This document shows positions 22,714 through 34,364 of a stretch of DNA of 64,000 nucleotides, piece by piece. The stretch comes from Lantana camara. Lineage: Eukaryota > Streptophyta > Magnoliopsida > Lamiales > Verbenaceae. Numbering within the stretch: position 1 is the first letter of the stretch; each line of letters opens with the position of its first letter. Under the pieces are notes generated by a model. It was not told where the DNA came from. It was given only the letters and a program-made list of their open reading frames with translations, and made no database searches. Location of the stretch: positions 27,956,001 to 28,020,000 of the forward strand of contig CM074864.1 of assembly GCA_037501455.1 (NCBI GenBank), in the 5' to 3' direction. The position numbers and the translations under genes were made by a program.

Positions 22714-22725
22714 TGGTATCAGAGC
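22714..22725 (+). other. Primer-binding site, element C
   Basis: TGGTATCAGAGC nine bases after the LTR tail. It is followed by the CGGTT-GCAA-AACCG hairpin and the leader stem-loop (22769-22786), which here has wobble pairs. Confidence 0.92.
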
Positions 22726-22915
22726 TCGCGGTTGCAAAACCGGAGCTCTGGAGTCGTTTTGAGTCTGTCTAGGTCGTTCGGTTTAGGAGTACGTGATTAT
22801 TTGCATTCATTTACATGTCTATATGATTTATTTGTTTTCAATTCTTGATGATTGACTACATGATCATAAACTGAACCCCATGCATCGATATTTTCTTGAA
22901 CCGTGTATTTTCAGG

Positions 22916-25900
22916 ATGCCTCCAAGAAGAAGAGGAGATTGAGAGCAAACACCGGATCTGAATCAACCTCCTCCACAAGCACCTCCACCTCCTCCATTGA
23001 ATGCTGAGAACATTGTGCAAGCTCTTTTGAATCAACTTCAGCAGAATCAACGAGATAATCATTAGGGTGAAGGACATGTTACACTGGTATATCGTGAATT
23101 CAGAAACAACAATCCTCCTAAATGGTTTGGAGGAGATGACATTCAAGCAGAGGATTGGCTATCCGAGATTAATGGAATATGGGAGATTTGTCCGGCCCCT
23201 TCTCAAGATAAAGCAATATGTACCGGTCGTTTCATCCAAGGTCAGGCTTCGAGATGGTTGAAAGCTACGAGGGCAAGATTTGAAAGAATGGGCTAGGAAT
23301 TCAATTGGGAAAACTTTGTTCGAGAGTTCCATAACAAGTACATCCCACCGAGTGCACGGGAAAGGAGACTCCAACAATTTTCTGACTTGAAGCAAGGGAA
23401 TAGGACGGTGGAAGAGTATATCATTGAGTTCGAGAGGTTGGCTCCCTATGCTACCCATATCACCGATGTGGATTCTTTGAAGGCCCGAAATTTTATTCAC
23501 GGTTTGAAAAAGGAAATTCAAGAAGCTTTGGAAGCGGTCTCCTTTGACACTTGGGAGAAACCTACCCGGAAGGCTTTAAAGGTGGAAGCTCAGAAATTGA
23601 GGCTTAGGCCCCCGGTGTTTCCTTTGGGGCAAGGTTCGGGTTCAAGCTCTTATTTGGGTAAGAGACCCTCCGTTCAAAGTGGGTCTCCGGTTTTCAAGCC
23701 CAAAGGTCCTATCAATTTCAACAAGAAACCCCGACCTCAAAGACAAGCTATGGTACCCGCTCTACCGAAGCCACTTGAGTGCTCCTATTGCAAGGGTCCA
23801 AATCACACCGAGGAGAATTGTCGGAAGAAATTAGGAAGATGTTACGGATGTGGTGAGCCCGGTCATATAGTCAGCGCGTGTCCTAGGAGGACAGATCCGA
23901 GGCCTCTTAATGTTATTCCTCCGAGAGCACCAATCCAAGCGAGGGCTTACGCTTTGGAGGGCGAGGAAGAAAATGTAGAGGTGGATGCCAACGCCGTTGT
24001 TGAAGGTACCATCCACATTCATGGCATTCCATTGCATGCATTGTTTGATCCGGGAGTAACGCATTCATTTATTGCTTCCCGGCTTGCTTCTATTCTTCCT
24101 TTGCCTGTTGCTTGCCTAGATGATTCCTTTATTGTTTCTTCTCCCCTTGGTGCTACCTTGTCTACGAATTGTGTTTACCGTGGTTGTCCGGTGGTCGTGG
24201 AAGGTATAGAGTATCCAGCAGATTTGATCAAGATGCCTATCAAGAAGTATGGGGTGATTTTAGGCATAGACTGGTTGTATCGATATCGGGCTATGATGGA
24301 CTGTTTTGCTAAGAAGGTGATTTTGAGTTCTATGGTCTTTGTGGGTCAGAGGTTGAAGACCTGCCCATTTATTTCCTTTATGGAAGCAAGTAGAATGTTC
24401 CGGGACGGTGCAACGGGCTACGTGGCCTACCTTTTGAATAAGCCAAAGGATCAGGCCAAGCTCGAGGAGACGGAGATCGTGAAGGAATTCCCCGATGTCT
24501 TTCCGGAGAACTTGGGATCTTTACCGCCGGATCGGGACGTCGAGTTTGTAATAGATCTCTATCCCGGAGCAGAACCGTATGTGAAATCTCCCTATAGGAT
24601 GGCTCCAGCCGAGTTGAAGGAGTTGAAGACGCAATTGGACGAGCTCTTAGAATGTGGTTACATTTGCCCAGCACTTCTCCGTGGGGTGCTCCGGTCCTGT
24701 TTGTAAAGAAGAAAGACGGGACTTTGCGGATGTGTATTGACTACCGTGAGCTGAACCGATTAACGGTTAAGAACAAATACCCGCTCCCTCACATCGAAGA
24801 GTTGTTCGATCTTCTGCAAGGTTCAAGTGTTTATTCCAAGTTGGATTTAAGGCAAGGGTATTACCAGTTGCGTATCTGGGAGGGAGATATACCGAAAACA
24901 GGTTTCAACACAATATATGGGCATTTCGAGTTCGTGGTCATGCCTTTTGTTCTTACCAATGCTCCAACCACGTTTATGGATATGATGCACCGAATATTCC
25001 GGCCCTACCTCGATAAATTCGTGGTTATCTTTATAGATGATATTCTGGTGTATTCGAGGTCTGAGGAAGAGCATGCGCGACATTTGAGTATTGTTTTGTC
25101 TACACTTCGGGAGCACCGATTGTTTGCTAAGTTCAGTAAGTGCGAGTTTTGGTTGGATCGAGTTTCCTTTTTAGGTCACTTCATTTCTGGGAATGGTAAA
25201 TAGGTGGATCCGACGAAGATTGAAACGGTGACGCTTTGGAAGCAACCTAAGAATGCCTCAGAAGTGAGAAGTTTTCTCGGGTTGGCAGGGTATTACAGGC
25301 GCTTTGTGAAAGATTTCTCGAAGATTGCCTCCCCGTTGACCCGGTTAACTAAGAAAGAGATGAAATTCGAGTGGGATGAGGCGTGTGAGAAGAGTTTCCA
25401 AACTCTGAAGGGAAGATTGACCACTGCACCGGTTTTAACCCTACCCGAGGGTTCGGAAGGCTACTCAGTTTACACCGATGCTTCGAAGGAAGGTCTTGGT
25501 TGTGTGTTGATGCAGAATGGCAAAGTGGTAGCCTACGCCTCAAGGAAATTAAAGGATCATGAGAAGAACTATCCCACTCATGACTTGGAACTCGTGGTAG
25601 TAGTGTTTGCTTTGATGAAATGGCGACATTATCTTTATGGAATCACTTTTGAAGTGTTCACCGACCACCAGAGTCTTAAGTATCTGTTTATCCAGAACGA
25701 TTTGAACGTGAGACAGAGAAGATGGATGGAGCTACTTGAGGATTATGATTGTAAGATTCAGTACCATCCGGGTAAAGCCAATGTGGTGGCGGATGCTTTG
25801 AGTAGGAAGGCTAGTGTCTCCGGTTTAGAAGCAGGTTCTAGTGGGCAGAATTCAGTGGTTATGGTTCCAAAGGCTCGTTTGGCTAACATTTCGGTTCAAC

Positions 25901-27366
25901 CGGTTTTGAGGCAAAAGTTGTTAGAGGCTCAGTCTGTGGATCCCGAGATTCTGAAATTGGTAGCTAAGTCAATGGTCGATCCGGAAACCAAGTTTGGATT
26001 TGATGATTCGGGATTGTTTCGATTTAAGGCTCGGGTTTGTGTCCCTGATGGATTTAAGTAGTTGGTACTTGATGAAGCTCACAAGTCAGCATATGCAGTA
26101 CATCCCGGTACCACCAAAATGTACAAGGATTTAAGGACTTCATATTGGTGGCACGACATGAAGAGAGACGTTGCTAATTATGTTAGAAGATGTCAAACAT
26201 GCCAAGTGGTGAAAGCAGAACACCAGAAACCGGGAGGGACTCTCCAACCACTTTCGATACCCGAGTGGAAGTGGGAGCAAGTGACAATGGACTTTGTGTC
26301 CGGCTTGCCAAGGACCAAAGGAGGTTCCGATGGGATTTGGGTGATTATTGATCGGTTGACGAAGTCAGCACATTTTCTTAAGGTGAAAATGTCCGATAAG
26401 GTTCCTAAGTTGGCCCGGTTATATCGGAAAGAGATTGTCAGATTACATGGTTGCCCGATCAGTATTATTTCAGATAGGGATCCTCGGTTTACGTCCAGTT
26501 TTTGGCAGGAGTTACAAAAGTGTTTGGGTACGAAGCTTCAATTTAGTACTGCATTTCACCCACAGACGGATGGCCAGTCAGAAAGACTAATAAGGTATCT
26601 CGAGGACATGCTTCGTGCTTGTGCCTTGGATTATCCGGATTCGTGGGATGAACAGTTGGATTTGATTGAGTATGCCTACAGCAACAGCTTTCAGTCTTCT
26701 ATTGGCATGGCACCGTATGAGGCTTTGTATGGAAGGAAGTGCCGATCCCCTCTCTTTTGGGATATTGATGAGTGGAGATGGACTAAAGACGGAAAACTCT
26801 AAAGGGCTAAGAAACCTAAGGAGATTCAGGACACCATTGAAAGGGTGAAAGTGTTTAGACAGAGATTGAAAGTGGCTCAAGACCGGCAGAAAAGCTATGC
26901 AGATAAGAGAAGATGACTCTTAGAGTTTGAGAAAGGTGATAAGGTCTTTTTAAAGGCATCTCCTAGAAAAGGGTATGCTCGGATTGGTAAAGGCGGGAAG
27001 CTTAACCCTCGCTACTTAGGCCCCTTTGAGATCCTTGATCGAGTTGGGGAAGTAGCCTACAGACTTGATTTACCGCCGAGATTAACCGGGATTCATAATG
27101 TGTTTCATGTTTCGCAGCTTCGGAAATATTATCCCAATGAGTCTTCTATTCTTCCAGTCGAGAAAGTTCAGTTGGAACCGGACTTGACCATTAAGAGATA
27201 TCCGGTTAAGGTGTTGGACCGGAAGATACAAGAGTTGAAGAATAGGCAAATCCCTCTTGTGAAAATCTTGTGGCGTGATCAAGAATCCGAGGAAGCCACT
27301 TGGGAGACTAAGAGTAAGATGAAGCAGTTGTATCCGGAGCTTTTCAAGACCTCGCCTCGGACCTGA
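22916..27366 (+). pseudogene. gag-pol of element C
   Basis: Starts MPPRRR at 22916, two bases after TTTTCAG. Legible parts are a Pro-rich start; gag core (PPKWFGGDD); two zinc knuckles (CSYCKGPNHTEENC, CYGCGEPGHIVSAC) near 23781-23882; protease DPGVTHSFI near 24049; RT (YRELNR, FIDD); RNase H YTDAS near 25470; integrase (HPGT zinc region, MDFVSGLP, SDRDPRF, SERL); and a chromodomain ending at the stop 27364. Lesions: stops at 22940, 23063 and 23294 in gag, a -1 shift near 24660 just before the STSPWG motif of RT, and stops at 25201, 26059, 26800 and 26914. It is a non-functional polyprotein. Confidence 0.9.
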
Positions 27367-28612
27367 GGAGGTTTGTAACATCCCGACTGATCGGACTTTT
27401 CAGGTAACCTATTATGTGCGCTATTCAATTATTTCCTTATGTGATATTTCATTGCTAACGTGAATTATTGAAGTTATTTGAACTTATTTTCTTTAATATG
27501 AATTTGGTTATCCTTGAACGTTTAATTTTCCTTGCTTTGTATTTGTTCGTTTTGCGTTCGTATTTAATTCTGATTTCCGTGAATTTGTGATATGTGTTAA
27601 TTATTTGCCTTGTGAACTCGATTATGTGCTCGTTACATGTTTTGGTATTTGTTTTGCTTGCCTTTTTGGGTTTATTTTGGAGTCGGGACCTAAAGGAGGC
27701 TAAAGAGCATTTAGAGCACCTTGGGTTCCGGGACGCGTATTTTGAGCTCGGGAATTCGGATTTGAATTCTGTCACCTCCATTGAACTCGTTTCGACGATT
27801 CGGGTTTGATGGGACAAGCCTCACATTTTTCTAAGTTCATTAAGACCTTCGAATTTCACCCGTAACGAGCCCCCTTACGCTTGAGAGACACCTTTTGACC
27901 TATTAAGACCTTGTGGACCCCATTTGAACCTTAACTAAGCCTTAACCTTGGGTTATACTTGAGTTAACTCCCACTTTCAGCCCTAAACCCCCCCATAACC
28001 GATCCATTCTCTCCCTCTCTCCTCTATATCGATCAGCAACAAAGCAAAGCAAGAAGAGGAAGAAACCTCTTTGTCCAACTTTGTGATTTTGAGCTCAAAT
28101 CTTCACCCAAGCTTCTCCAAATTTAAAGGCAAGTTCATGGTTGTCTCCTTCACACTCTCTTATCTCTTTTATGTGATTTTTAGCTCTTCTCCATGGTTGA
28201 TTCATGAGTTTTGCCCAAGCATGTGAATAGTTATTGTTGGGAGAAATTGTTGATTCTTGCTCCTTCCTTGTTTCCTTGAGATTTGGTGATGATATATGAC
28301 ATGATTCTTGCCATTTGTTGCTTCTTCTCTCTTAGTAGTTGGAATATGATCAATTGGCCATAAATGAAGCTTGAGTCTTGATGATATACTTGATGCATTT
28401 CTTCCCCTCATTATTGTCTTGATTACTTGCATTTTTGGAGCTGAAGTTGTGGCTATTTGTTGGGCATGATATGTTGATGAATTGGTGTCATTTTGATGCA
28501 TGTTGTATGCATTTTGAAAGGCATAAGAGTTCCCTTGAAGCCCCCAACCGAAATGCCCTGTTTTTTGCCTCCATTTTCGGCCCTTTTTCGCCAAAAATTA
28601 CCAGTCCGAGAA

Positions 28613-28830
28613 CCTGACACGGCCGTGTCAGGTTACAAAGGAAAACGGATACGGCCGTGTTGAGCCCTCGACATTGTTTTTTCTGAATTTTTTCGCCTGA
28701 CACGGCCGCGTCAGTTTACAAAGGAAAATGGACACGGCCGTGTCAAGCCCTCGGAAATTTTTTTTTTCGAATTTTTATGCCTGACACGGCCGTGTCCATT
28801 CCCCTTTGTTTTTTGACACGGCCATGTCAA
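28613..28830 (+). repeat. Paired palindrome array, element C LTR
   Basis: Six palindromes with core GACACGGCCGTGTC start at 28616, 28648, 28699, 28731, 28783 and 28815. Within-pair steps are exactly 32 bp in all three pairs; between-pair steps are 51 and 52. The first is a perfect 20-bp palindrome. The 18-bp spacers of pairs one and two read TTACAAAGGAAAA or nearly so; the third is the same type on the opposite strand (CCCCTTTG). Only the ACGGCCGT core is shared with the A/E palindromes. Confidence 0.9.
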
Positions 28831-29217
28831 GAAGGGTAGCATTCGGGGAGTTTTCTTTCGCCTTTTCTTTGCTTCTTGTTGGTCTTTCTTGCCCCGTTTT
28901 TGATATGCATGCATGACTAACTTGTCATATGATGTGCTAAGCCTTATGTTATGAATTTGTGCTTTGATTTACATCCTCGTTTATGATATATGCTCTTGTA
29001 TGAATTATTTTCTCGTAAATGGCCTTAATGTGAATTCATTTCATATCATTGGCATCATAAGCATGCATATTCATATACCGAGCGTCAACGTGGTTCATAT
29101 TGAGTCTAAGAGTGTCCCTTGTTGTTTGTCTTGTTCAGGGGATCTTCCTGTTGGGGACGAGCTTGCTCCGTAGGTGTCCGGTTTCCCCTTTCTGTCTCCA
29201 CTACGTCCGTTGATAAG

Positions 29218-30087
29218 GTGAGGTTTTGTTCTTTTAGCTATTTGACCTACGACCCTAATTGGTTTCAAACCTCGCATGCGAATACGTATAATATATGGTA
29301 AATAAGTGCATGATACGTATGTTGCGGAATTTTTCCCATTTGTTATAAGAGTTGGAAAAACGTTTTGTATAAGTATATAAGCTATTTTGCTTTTGTTTGG
29401 AAAAGTTTAGTTTTGTGCAAGTGTGTGTGTGTACGCGAGTTGTGGCTTTGAAAGATAAGCTTTGAGATATGTTTGTGTGACTTTCGTGATCTGTTTAGGC
29501 CCCGGAGTGTGGTATGGTAATCTCGGGACGGCCGAGGGGTCGCCGAGCTCTTCCATCAACACCTCCATTTGAGAGTTTCACCCAACCTTGGGAGGTTGAG
29601 GAAGGGTGTTTCTCTTGAGCCGGCGGAGGCAACCGCCGAAGGTTTCAAGGTCGTGATTAAACCTTGTCTCGTCTGTGTATATGGATAGTTAGGGCCGATC
29701 AACCCTTCTATCAACCGGTGTTGGGGATGGATTCTGATTTGTTTTGTTTTGCTTTGTTCTTCGTACATGGAAGTTGGGTTGTGTGTGACTCGTACTCGCC
29801 GAGTTGGTTTAGCTTTGTATAATCTATGAAACGAGAGTGGATTCTTAATTTACCTAAAACTTGGAGTTTGGCTTTTGGCCTTTTTCCTTTGCTTTAACCT
29901 ATTTATATCTATATCACGGGAATTAATTTGGCTTGCAAAAACCACTCTCGGTTCAAGGATTTTTCCCTTTTGATTAAATGCTTTGCTCTATATATATATA
30001 TATCGGGTGCGTGCGTTAGCCCCTCACTAGTCGCTAGGACTAACCCTCGTTGTTGTTTTTCCCTTTTTCCTTTCTTTTGAGTTGCAG
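29218..30087 (+). other. Putative LTR intron, element C
   Basis: Donor AAG/GTGAGG at 29218 and acceptor TTGCAG/G ending 30087, 870 bp. The TAGTC/GACTA stem-loop lies about 45 nt before the acceptor. Splicing is inferred. Confidence 0.48.
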
Positions 30088-30548
30088 GTTCTTCCGAGTC
30101 AAGCTAGGCGGCAAGTGTCTTTTGGAGTTTACTTGTGGTTTAGCTTGAGTCTTCATGCATCCGTAGTGGTTTACTTTCTCTTTTGCTTATATACTTGGAG
30201 ATTATGTATTCCTATTACACTTGTGTTATTTTGGCCGTGACGGCATTATATATTCTGTATATGATCTAGCATGATTGTTGGAATCCTCGACCCTACCCTC
30301 ATTTTGATGATGTATATATATATGTGATGATCTTGGGATATATGTTTAGCTTGTGAATTGCTTTAATTGTTTCCGCTACTCTGATTTTATTTTGCGCAGT
30401 TCTTGAGGGTCTAGGCCGCCTAGCGAGGGTGTGAGTTTTGTGTGTCTCCCGTTCGCTACGGTTTGATACGGGTGTGAACTTCCATTTCGTTACTCGTGTT
30501 GGACCCTAGTGCGGGGGATGTGGCACCCTTCACTCCGGGGGTGTTACA

Positions 30549-30942
30549 GTTCGTGCTAGGCGGCAGTCGTTTCTTTTGAGCTTTGGGTCGTTTAGCGAGT
30601 TCATGCATTGTTTTAGTTTATGTTTGTTCCTTCGAATTTTCGAAACATGTATAAGACTTTAAATTTGGAATTTAGTATATTTGTATAGTATAACTCGCTT
30701 CATTATGGTTTATTTGATTAATTTCCGAGCATTAATATCTGTATGTATGAATCCTGGTGCTTCTGTATGTGTAATTGTTTATTTTCGCGCACTCTGATTT
30801 AGGGTCTAGATTGCCTAGCCTAGGTGAGATTTTGTTTGTCACCCGTTGGCCGTGGCTTGGTGCGTCTGCGAAGTTTCCATTTCGTTACACCTCTCGAGTG
30901 ACGGTGCGGGGGGTGTAGTGCCTTGCGCTCCGGGTTGCTACA
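30549..30942 (+). repeat. LTR tail of element D
   Basis: Begins GTTCGTGCTAGGCGGCAG and ends GGTTGCTACA before a primer site. Bases 30549-30885 are almost the same as 47574-47901 (fragment G). The rest of this LTR is absent; element C lies where it should continue, consistent with insertion of C followed by deletion. Confidence 0.85.
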
Positions 30943-31150
30943 ACCTGAAGTGGTATCAGAACTACCAGGTTCAGAACCGGTGCTCTGGAGTCGTGTCGTA
31001 TCAGTCTAGGTCGTACGGCATAGGGATATGTGCACATTGCATCCGTTTGGCCTGTAATTTTGCTTCCTCAATATGAATTGATATGAAATAATGTGAATTC
31101 CATTGCCTTTCAAGTTCCCTTAATTGTATTAATTGTGCGCATGGACATGC
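30943..31150 (+). other. Primer site and leader of element D
   Basis: TGGTATCAGAAC at 30951-30962 is a primer site with one change from the usual TGGTATCAGAGC. It is followed by the AGGTTC-A-GAACC hairpin and the leader stem-loop (31006-31023). No gag follows; instead LTR-like sequence begins near 31150-31250. Confidence 0.8.
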
Positions 31151-32440
31151 CTTAATGTTTTGTTTTGCTTGAAATTAATATGAATTTGAATCCTGCTTAT
31201 GTGATTGCATTTGTCGTGCGTCCCTATGTGGTTGTCTGTCTGAGTCTGAACTTTGTGGCCTGTTTTCTGTGTTCAGTGGATCAGGTGCACCCGGGTGGTG
31301 ACAAGTGGGTCGTGCAGGTTCCGGGGTGAACTATTTGTTGTGTCTTCGGCCGTATTTGGTACCAGTTGAGGTTAGGATATAGTTATACCCTAATGAAATG
31401 TGTCGGTTTTCGAATGCATGCGACTTATAAGCCTTTATGTATGTGTAGATATGTGTAAGATACGTATTTTGTTGGCCATGCTATAAGTTTGAAAGTATGA
31501 AGCTATGTATAAGCCTATGCACGCTTATCTTCGATTTCGTAATGATTTTGTGGCCGGCGTGATATGTACGTACGATATGATAAGTACGATATGCATGTGC
31601 TTTGTATAAGTGTGAGTCTAGCGGGTTTAAGCTTCCGATTTTCGTGATAAGGGTAAGTGTAAGTTTGGGCCCCGGAGTTGTGTGGTTCGGGAGACCCGGG
31701 ACGACCATCGGGGTCGCCGGTTGCAACCCCAGGACACTTCTCCACTAATAGGATCAACCCAAAACCCACTCGGAGGGAGGTGGGGGACAGAGTCCTTGGG
31801 AAGTGAGTGTCGTGAAACTCACTACCCTGACGTATATATGTGGATGGTTTGGGTGTGCACAACCCTTCCATCAACCGGAGTAAGGAGGTATGTGTATTTT
31901 GATTTTGTGTGCTTAAGTTATGCGTGATATGAAGGATTTGGGTGGTTGTGTACTCGTACCTGCCGAGTTTTAAGTTTGTCTGTCATAAGTTCGTGAAACG
32001 GGGGTAGATTCGTAAATTAAGATGAAATTTTGTATGCTTTTAAATTAATAGAATCATGCTCCGATATGTGTGCTAAGTCTGCATGAGTTTGAAGTATGTT
32101 TTGAGTTATGTATAAGCTAAATTTTGTTCGTTCTGTTTTGATAAGTCTCCTTGTATGTATACTATCACGGAAAATGTTTTGGCGTACAAAAACTAACCCC
32201 GGGTTCACGAACGTTGCTTCTTCTATGTGTTGTGCTCTGTATATATGTATAGCGTGCGTGTGTTAACCCCTCGCTCAGTCTTTGGACTGACCCCTCCCCT
32301 TTTATGTTTTTAGTTTGCAGGGTTTGCTTTGGAGGTCGTTGGGGGTCGTGCTAGGCAGCAGTGTGCTATGTCTGTCGGTTAAGTTCGTGAAACGGGGTTA
32401 GATTCTTAAGTTAAGATAAAATTGGATTTGACATTAACCT
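31150..32440 (+). repeat. Internal LTR block fused to the D leader
   Basis: Collinear with the middle of the C, F and G LTRs: GTGTTCAG near 31272, GGCCCCGGAG near 31668, CAACCCTTCCATCAACCGG near 31860, TGCCGAGTTT near 31960, CTCAGTCTTTGGACTGACCCC near 32274 and GTCGTGCTAGGCAGCAG near 32346. Both LTR ends are missing, and there is no coding content. A repeated phrase (GTTCGTGAAACGGG near 31990 and 32384) marks an internal joint. The left edge is approximate. Confidence 0.7.
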
Positions 32441-32943
32441 AATAAGTGGTATCAGAGCTACCAGGTTCAGAACCGGTGCTCTGGAGTCGTGTCGTGTCAG
32501 TCTAGGTCGTACGGCATAGGGATATGTGCGCATTGCATCCGTTTGGCCTGTAATTTTGCTTCCTCAGTTTAAATTGTATCGCGTTATGTGACTATGTGCG
32601 TGCTACAACTATGATTAACAGTTTATCATGTACTTGCAATTACATTTGATTGTTGCACTTACGTGACTTAAGTGCTGCATTTCATTTGCACATCTAACTC
32701 TCATGCATCAACTTTAGTGTTTTACCTGCAGGGCTGCTTCAGCAACAACTTAAACAACTTCCATGACATCATCGCAACTTTATGGTCAAGATTTCAACAC
32801 CACGGTGAACGGTACACTAAGCATTCATGGCACGAGCATCCATGCATTCTTTATTTGATTAATTCTTGTTATTATGTGTTATACCTGTCAATGGTGATAC
32901 GTGTTGACTGTTGTAATTTCTGACTCTGGCTATGTGCTTGAGT
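32441..32943 (+). mobile_element. Element I fragment: primer site, leader and protease-region remnant
   Basis: A second primer site (32447-32458, TGGTATCAGAGC) with the leader hairpin and stem-loop (32502-32519) begins a short deletion derivative. Near 32801-32858 a frame reads VNGTLSIHGTSIHAFF, matching the segment just before the protease active site of A and C (VEGTIHIHG..LHALFD). Gag, RT and integrase are missing. A similar collapse (GGTGAACGGTACA joined to an unrelated 3' part) occurs in E near 37618-37630 on the minus strand. Confidence 0.65.
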
Positions 32944-33137
32944 GAGAGGGATTCGATTCTCTCTATTTATGTGCTAGGGGGATGTTGATTTTTCCTACTT
33001 GTGTGTTAGAGAGACGCTGGATTCTCTCTATATTGCGTGACAGAAAGATGCTGGAGTCTTTCTGAGTTCTGTGCACGAGAGATGCTGGATTCTCTTGTAC
33101 TTGGATTAGATGAACCCGTTTCGTTATATGAAACGGG
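32944..33137 (+). repeat. Array of hairpins with a constant loop, element I
   Basis: Perfect 8-bp stems: TAGAGAGA/TCTCTCTA (33007-33030) and CAGAAAGA/TCTTTCTG (33041-33064). A third, ACGAGAGA/TCTCTTGT (33075-33098), has one wobble. All three share an 8-nt loop of type YGCTGGAK. Upstream are GAGAG/CTCTC (32944-32963) and TAGGGGGA/TTTTTCCTA (32975-32997, wobble pairs). Downstream is CCCGTTTC-GTTATAT-GAAACGGG (33115-33137), a perfect stem with a different loop. Confidence 0.78.
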
Positions 33138-33195
33138 ACAGGTTTCTAGGGCCACTTGTACGAGCACACATCCATCCAACTTCTTCATTACATGC

Positions 33196-34364
33196 ATAAA
33201 CATATCAAACGAAACACATAAAACATACCTCCACTTACTCCGGGTGATGGAAGGGTTGTGCACACCCAAACCATCCCCGCTGATATGTACGGGTCGTGAG
33301 TTTCATGACGCTCACGCCCGAGGATTCCGTCCCCCACCTCCCTCTGAGTGGGTTTCGGGCTGATCCTTAAGTTGGAGAAGTGTCCTGGGGTTGCAACCGA
33401 TGACCCCAATGGTCGTCCCGGGTCTCCCGAACCACACAACTTCGGGGCCCAATACGAAAGTCACGCTTACACTTACACAAAAATCGGAAGCTTAAACCCA
33501 CTAGACTCACATATACACAGCGCATGCATATCGTACTTATCATATCGTACGTACATATCATGCCGACCTCAAAAGCATAACGAAAATCAAAGCTAAGCAT
33601 ACATAGGCTTATACATAGCTCCATACTTTCAAACTTAAGGCAAGGCCAAGATATACGTATCTCACACATATCTACATATATAGAGAGGCTTATAGGTCAC
33701 ACGCATTCAAAAACCAGCATGTTTCATTAGGGTATAACTATATCCTAACCTCACCTGGTACCAAACAAAGCCAAAGACACAACAAATGGTCCTCCCGGGA
33801 ACCTGCACAACCCATTAGTCACCACCCCGGGTGCACCTGAACCAGCTGAACATACAAAACACAACACAGGGCTCAGACATACTCAAACAACCACACAGAG
33901 ACGCGCGGCACATGCTCAAGCACTTAAGAAATGCAATCACATAAGCAGGGTTCAAATTCATATCAATTACTTACAGAACAAATCATTATATAGTTCAGAG
34001 AAAGCATATTACATGTTAGGACACGTTCATGTGCAAATTAATGTAAATAAGGAAAATTGAAAGGCAAAGAAATTCATAATAACCCATATATTGCATAACG
34101 AATCCATATTCGTGCAATTAAACCGTTCTTGCGTGCACAGGTTTCTAATTTAATCATATAAGTCTTATTCAATTCATATACCGCATAATCATAGCCATAA
34201 CGTGCACATATTCATATAACTCAATATAATTCACGACGAATAAGCAAAATTTTAAGCAAAACTGATGCAATGCACATATATTCCTATGTCGTACGACCTA
34301 GACTGACACGACACGACTCAAGAGCACCGGTTCTGAACCTGGTAGCTCTGATACCACTTAAGGA
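33196..34364 (-). repeat. Inverted arm: primer site, leader and LTR block of element F
   Basis: Read on the minus strand from 34364: primer site (34345-34356), leader stem-loop (34284-34301), a longer leader, then the same LTR block (CAGGTGCACCCGG, GGGCCCCGAAG, CAACCCTTCCATCACCCGG) seen at 31150-31900 on the plus strand. It is a diverged inverted counterpart of the D arm. No coding capacity is visible. Confidence 0.72.

Larger units (their letters stand above)
22548..30548 (+). mobile_element. Ty3/gypsy chromovirus element C (5' LTR truncated)
   Basis: Structure: LTR tail (22548-22705), primer site (22714-22725), gag-pol (22916-27366), full 3' LTR (27374-30548, 3175 bp). The chromodomain end and domain order match A and H, but the protein is clearly a different family, and its coding part is the most damaged of the gypsy copies. 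The 3' edge enters a second LTR tail (D) within GTTCG, suggesting C had jumped into D's LTR; fragment G keeps a comparable uninterrupted site near 47573. Confidence 0.88.
27374..30548 (+). repeat. 3' LTR of element C
   Basis: 3175 bp, TGTAACATCCCG...GGGTGTTACA. It contains the palindrome array (28613-28830), an intron-like segment (29218-30087), the GGCCCCGGAG block near 29496, a TAGTC/GACTA stem-loop near 30027-30041 and a TA microsatellite near 29990-30003. The polypurine tract is weak (GAGGAGG before TTTG). Confidence 0.9.

Noticed and set aside
27345..27373. Stop-codon hairpin in element C similar to A and H
   Set aside because: Only CCTC/GAGG can pair here; too weak to include with the A, H and E hairpins.
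31481..31927. ORFs on both strands in the LTR block
   Set aside because: Non-coding LTR sequence; no conservation of frame with the inverted copy at 33188-33669.
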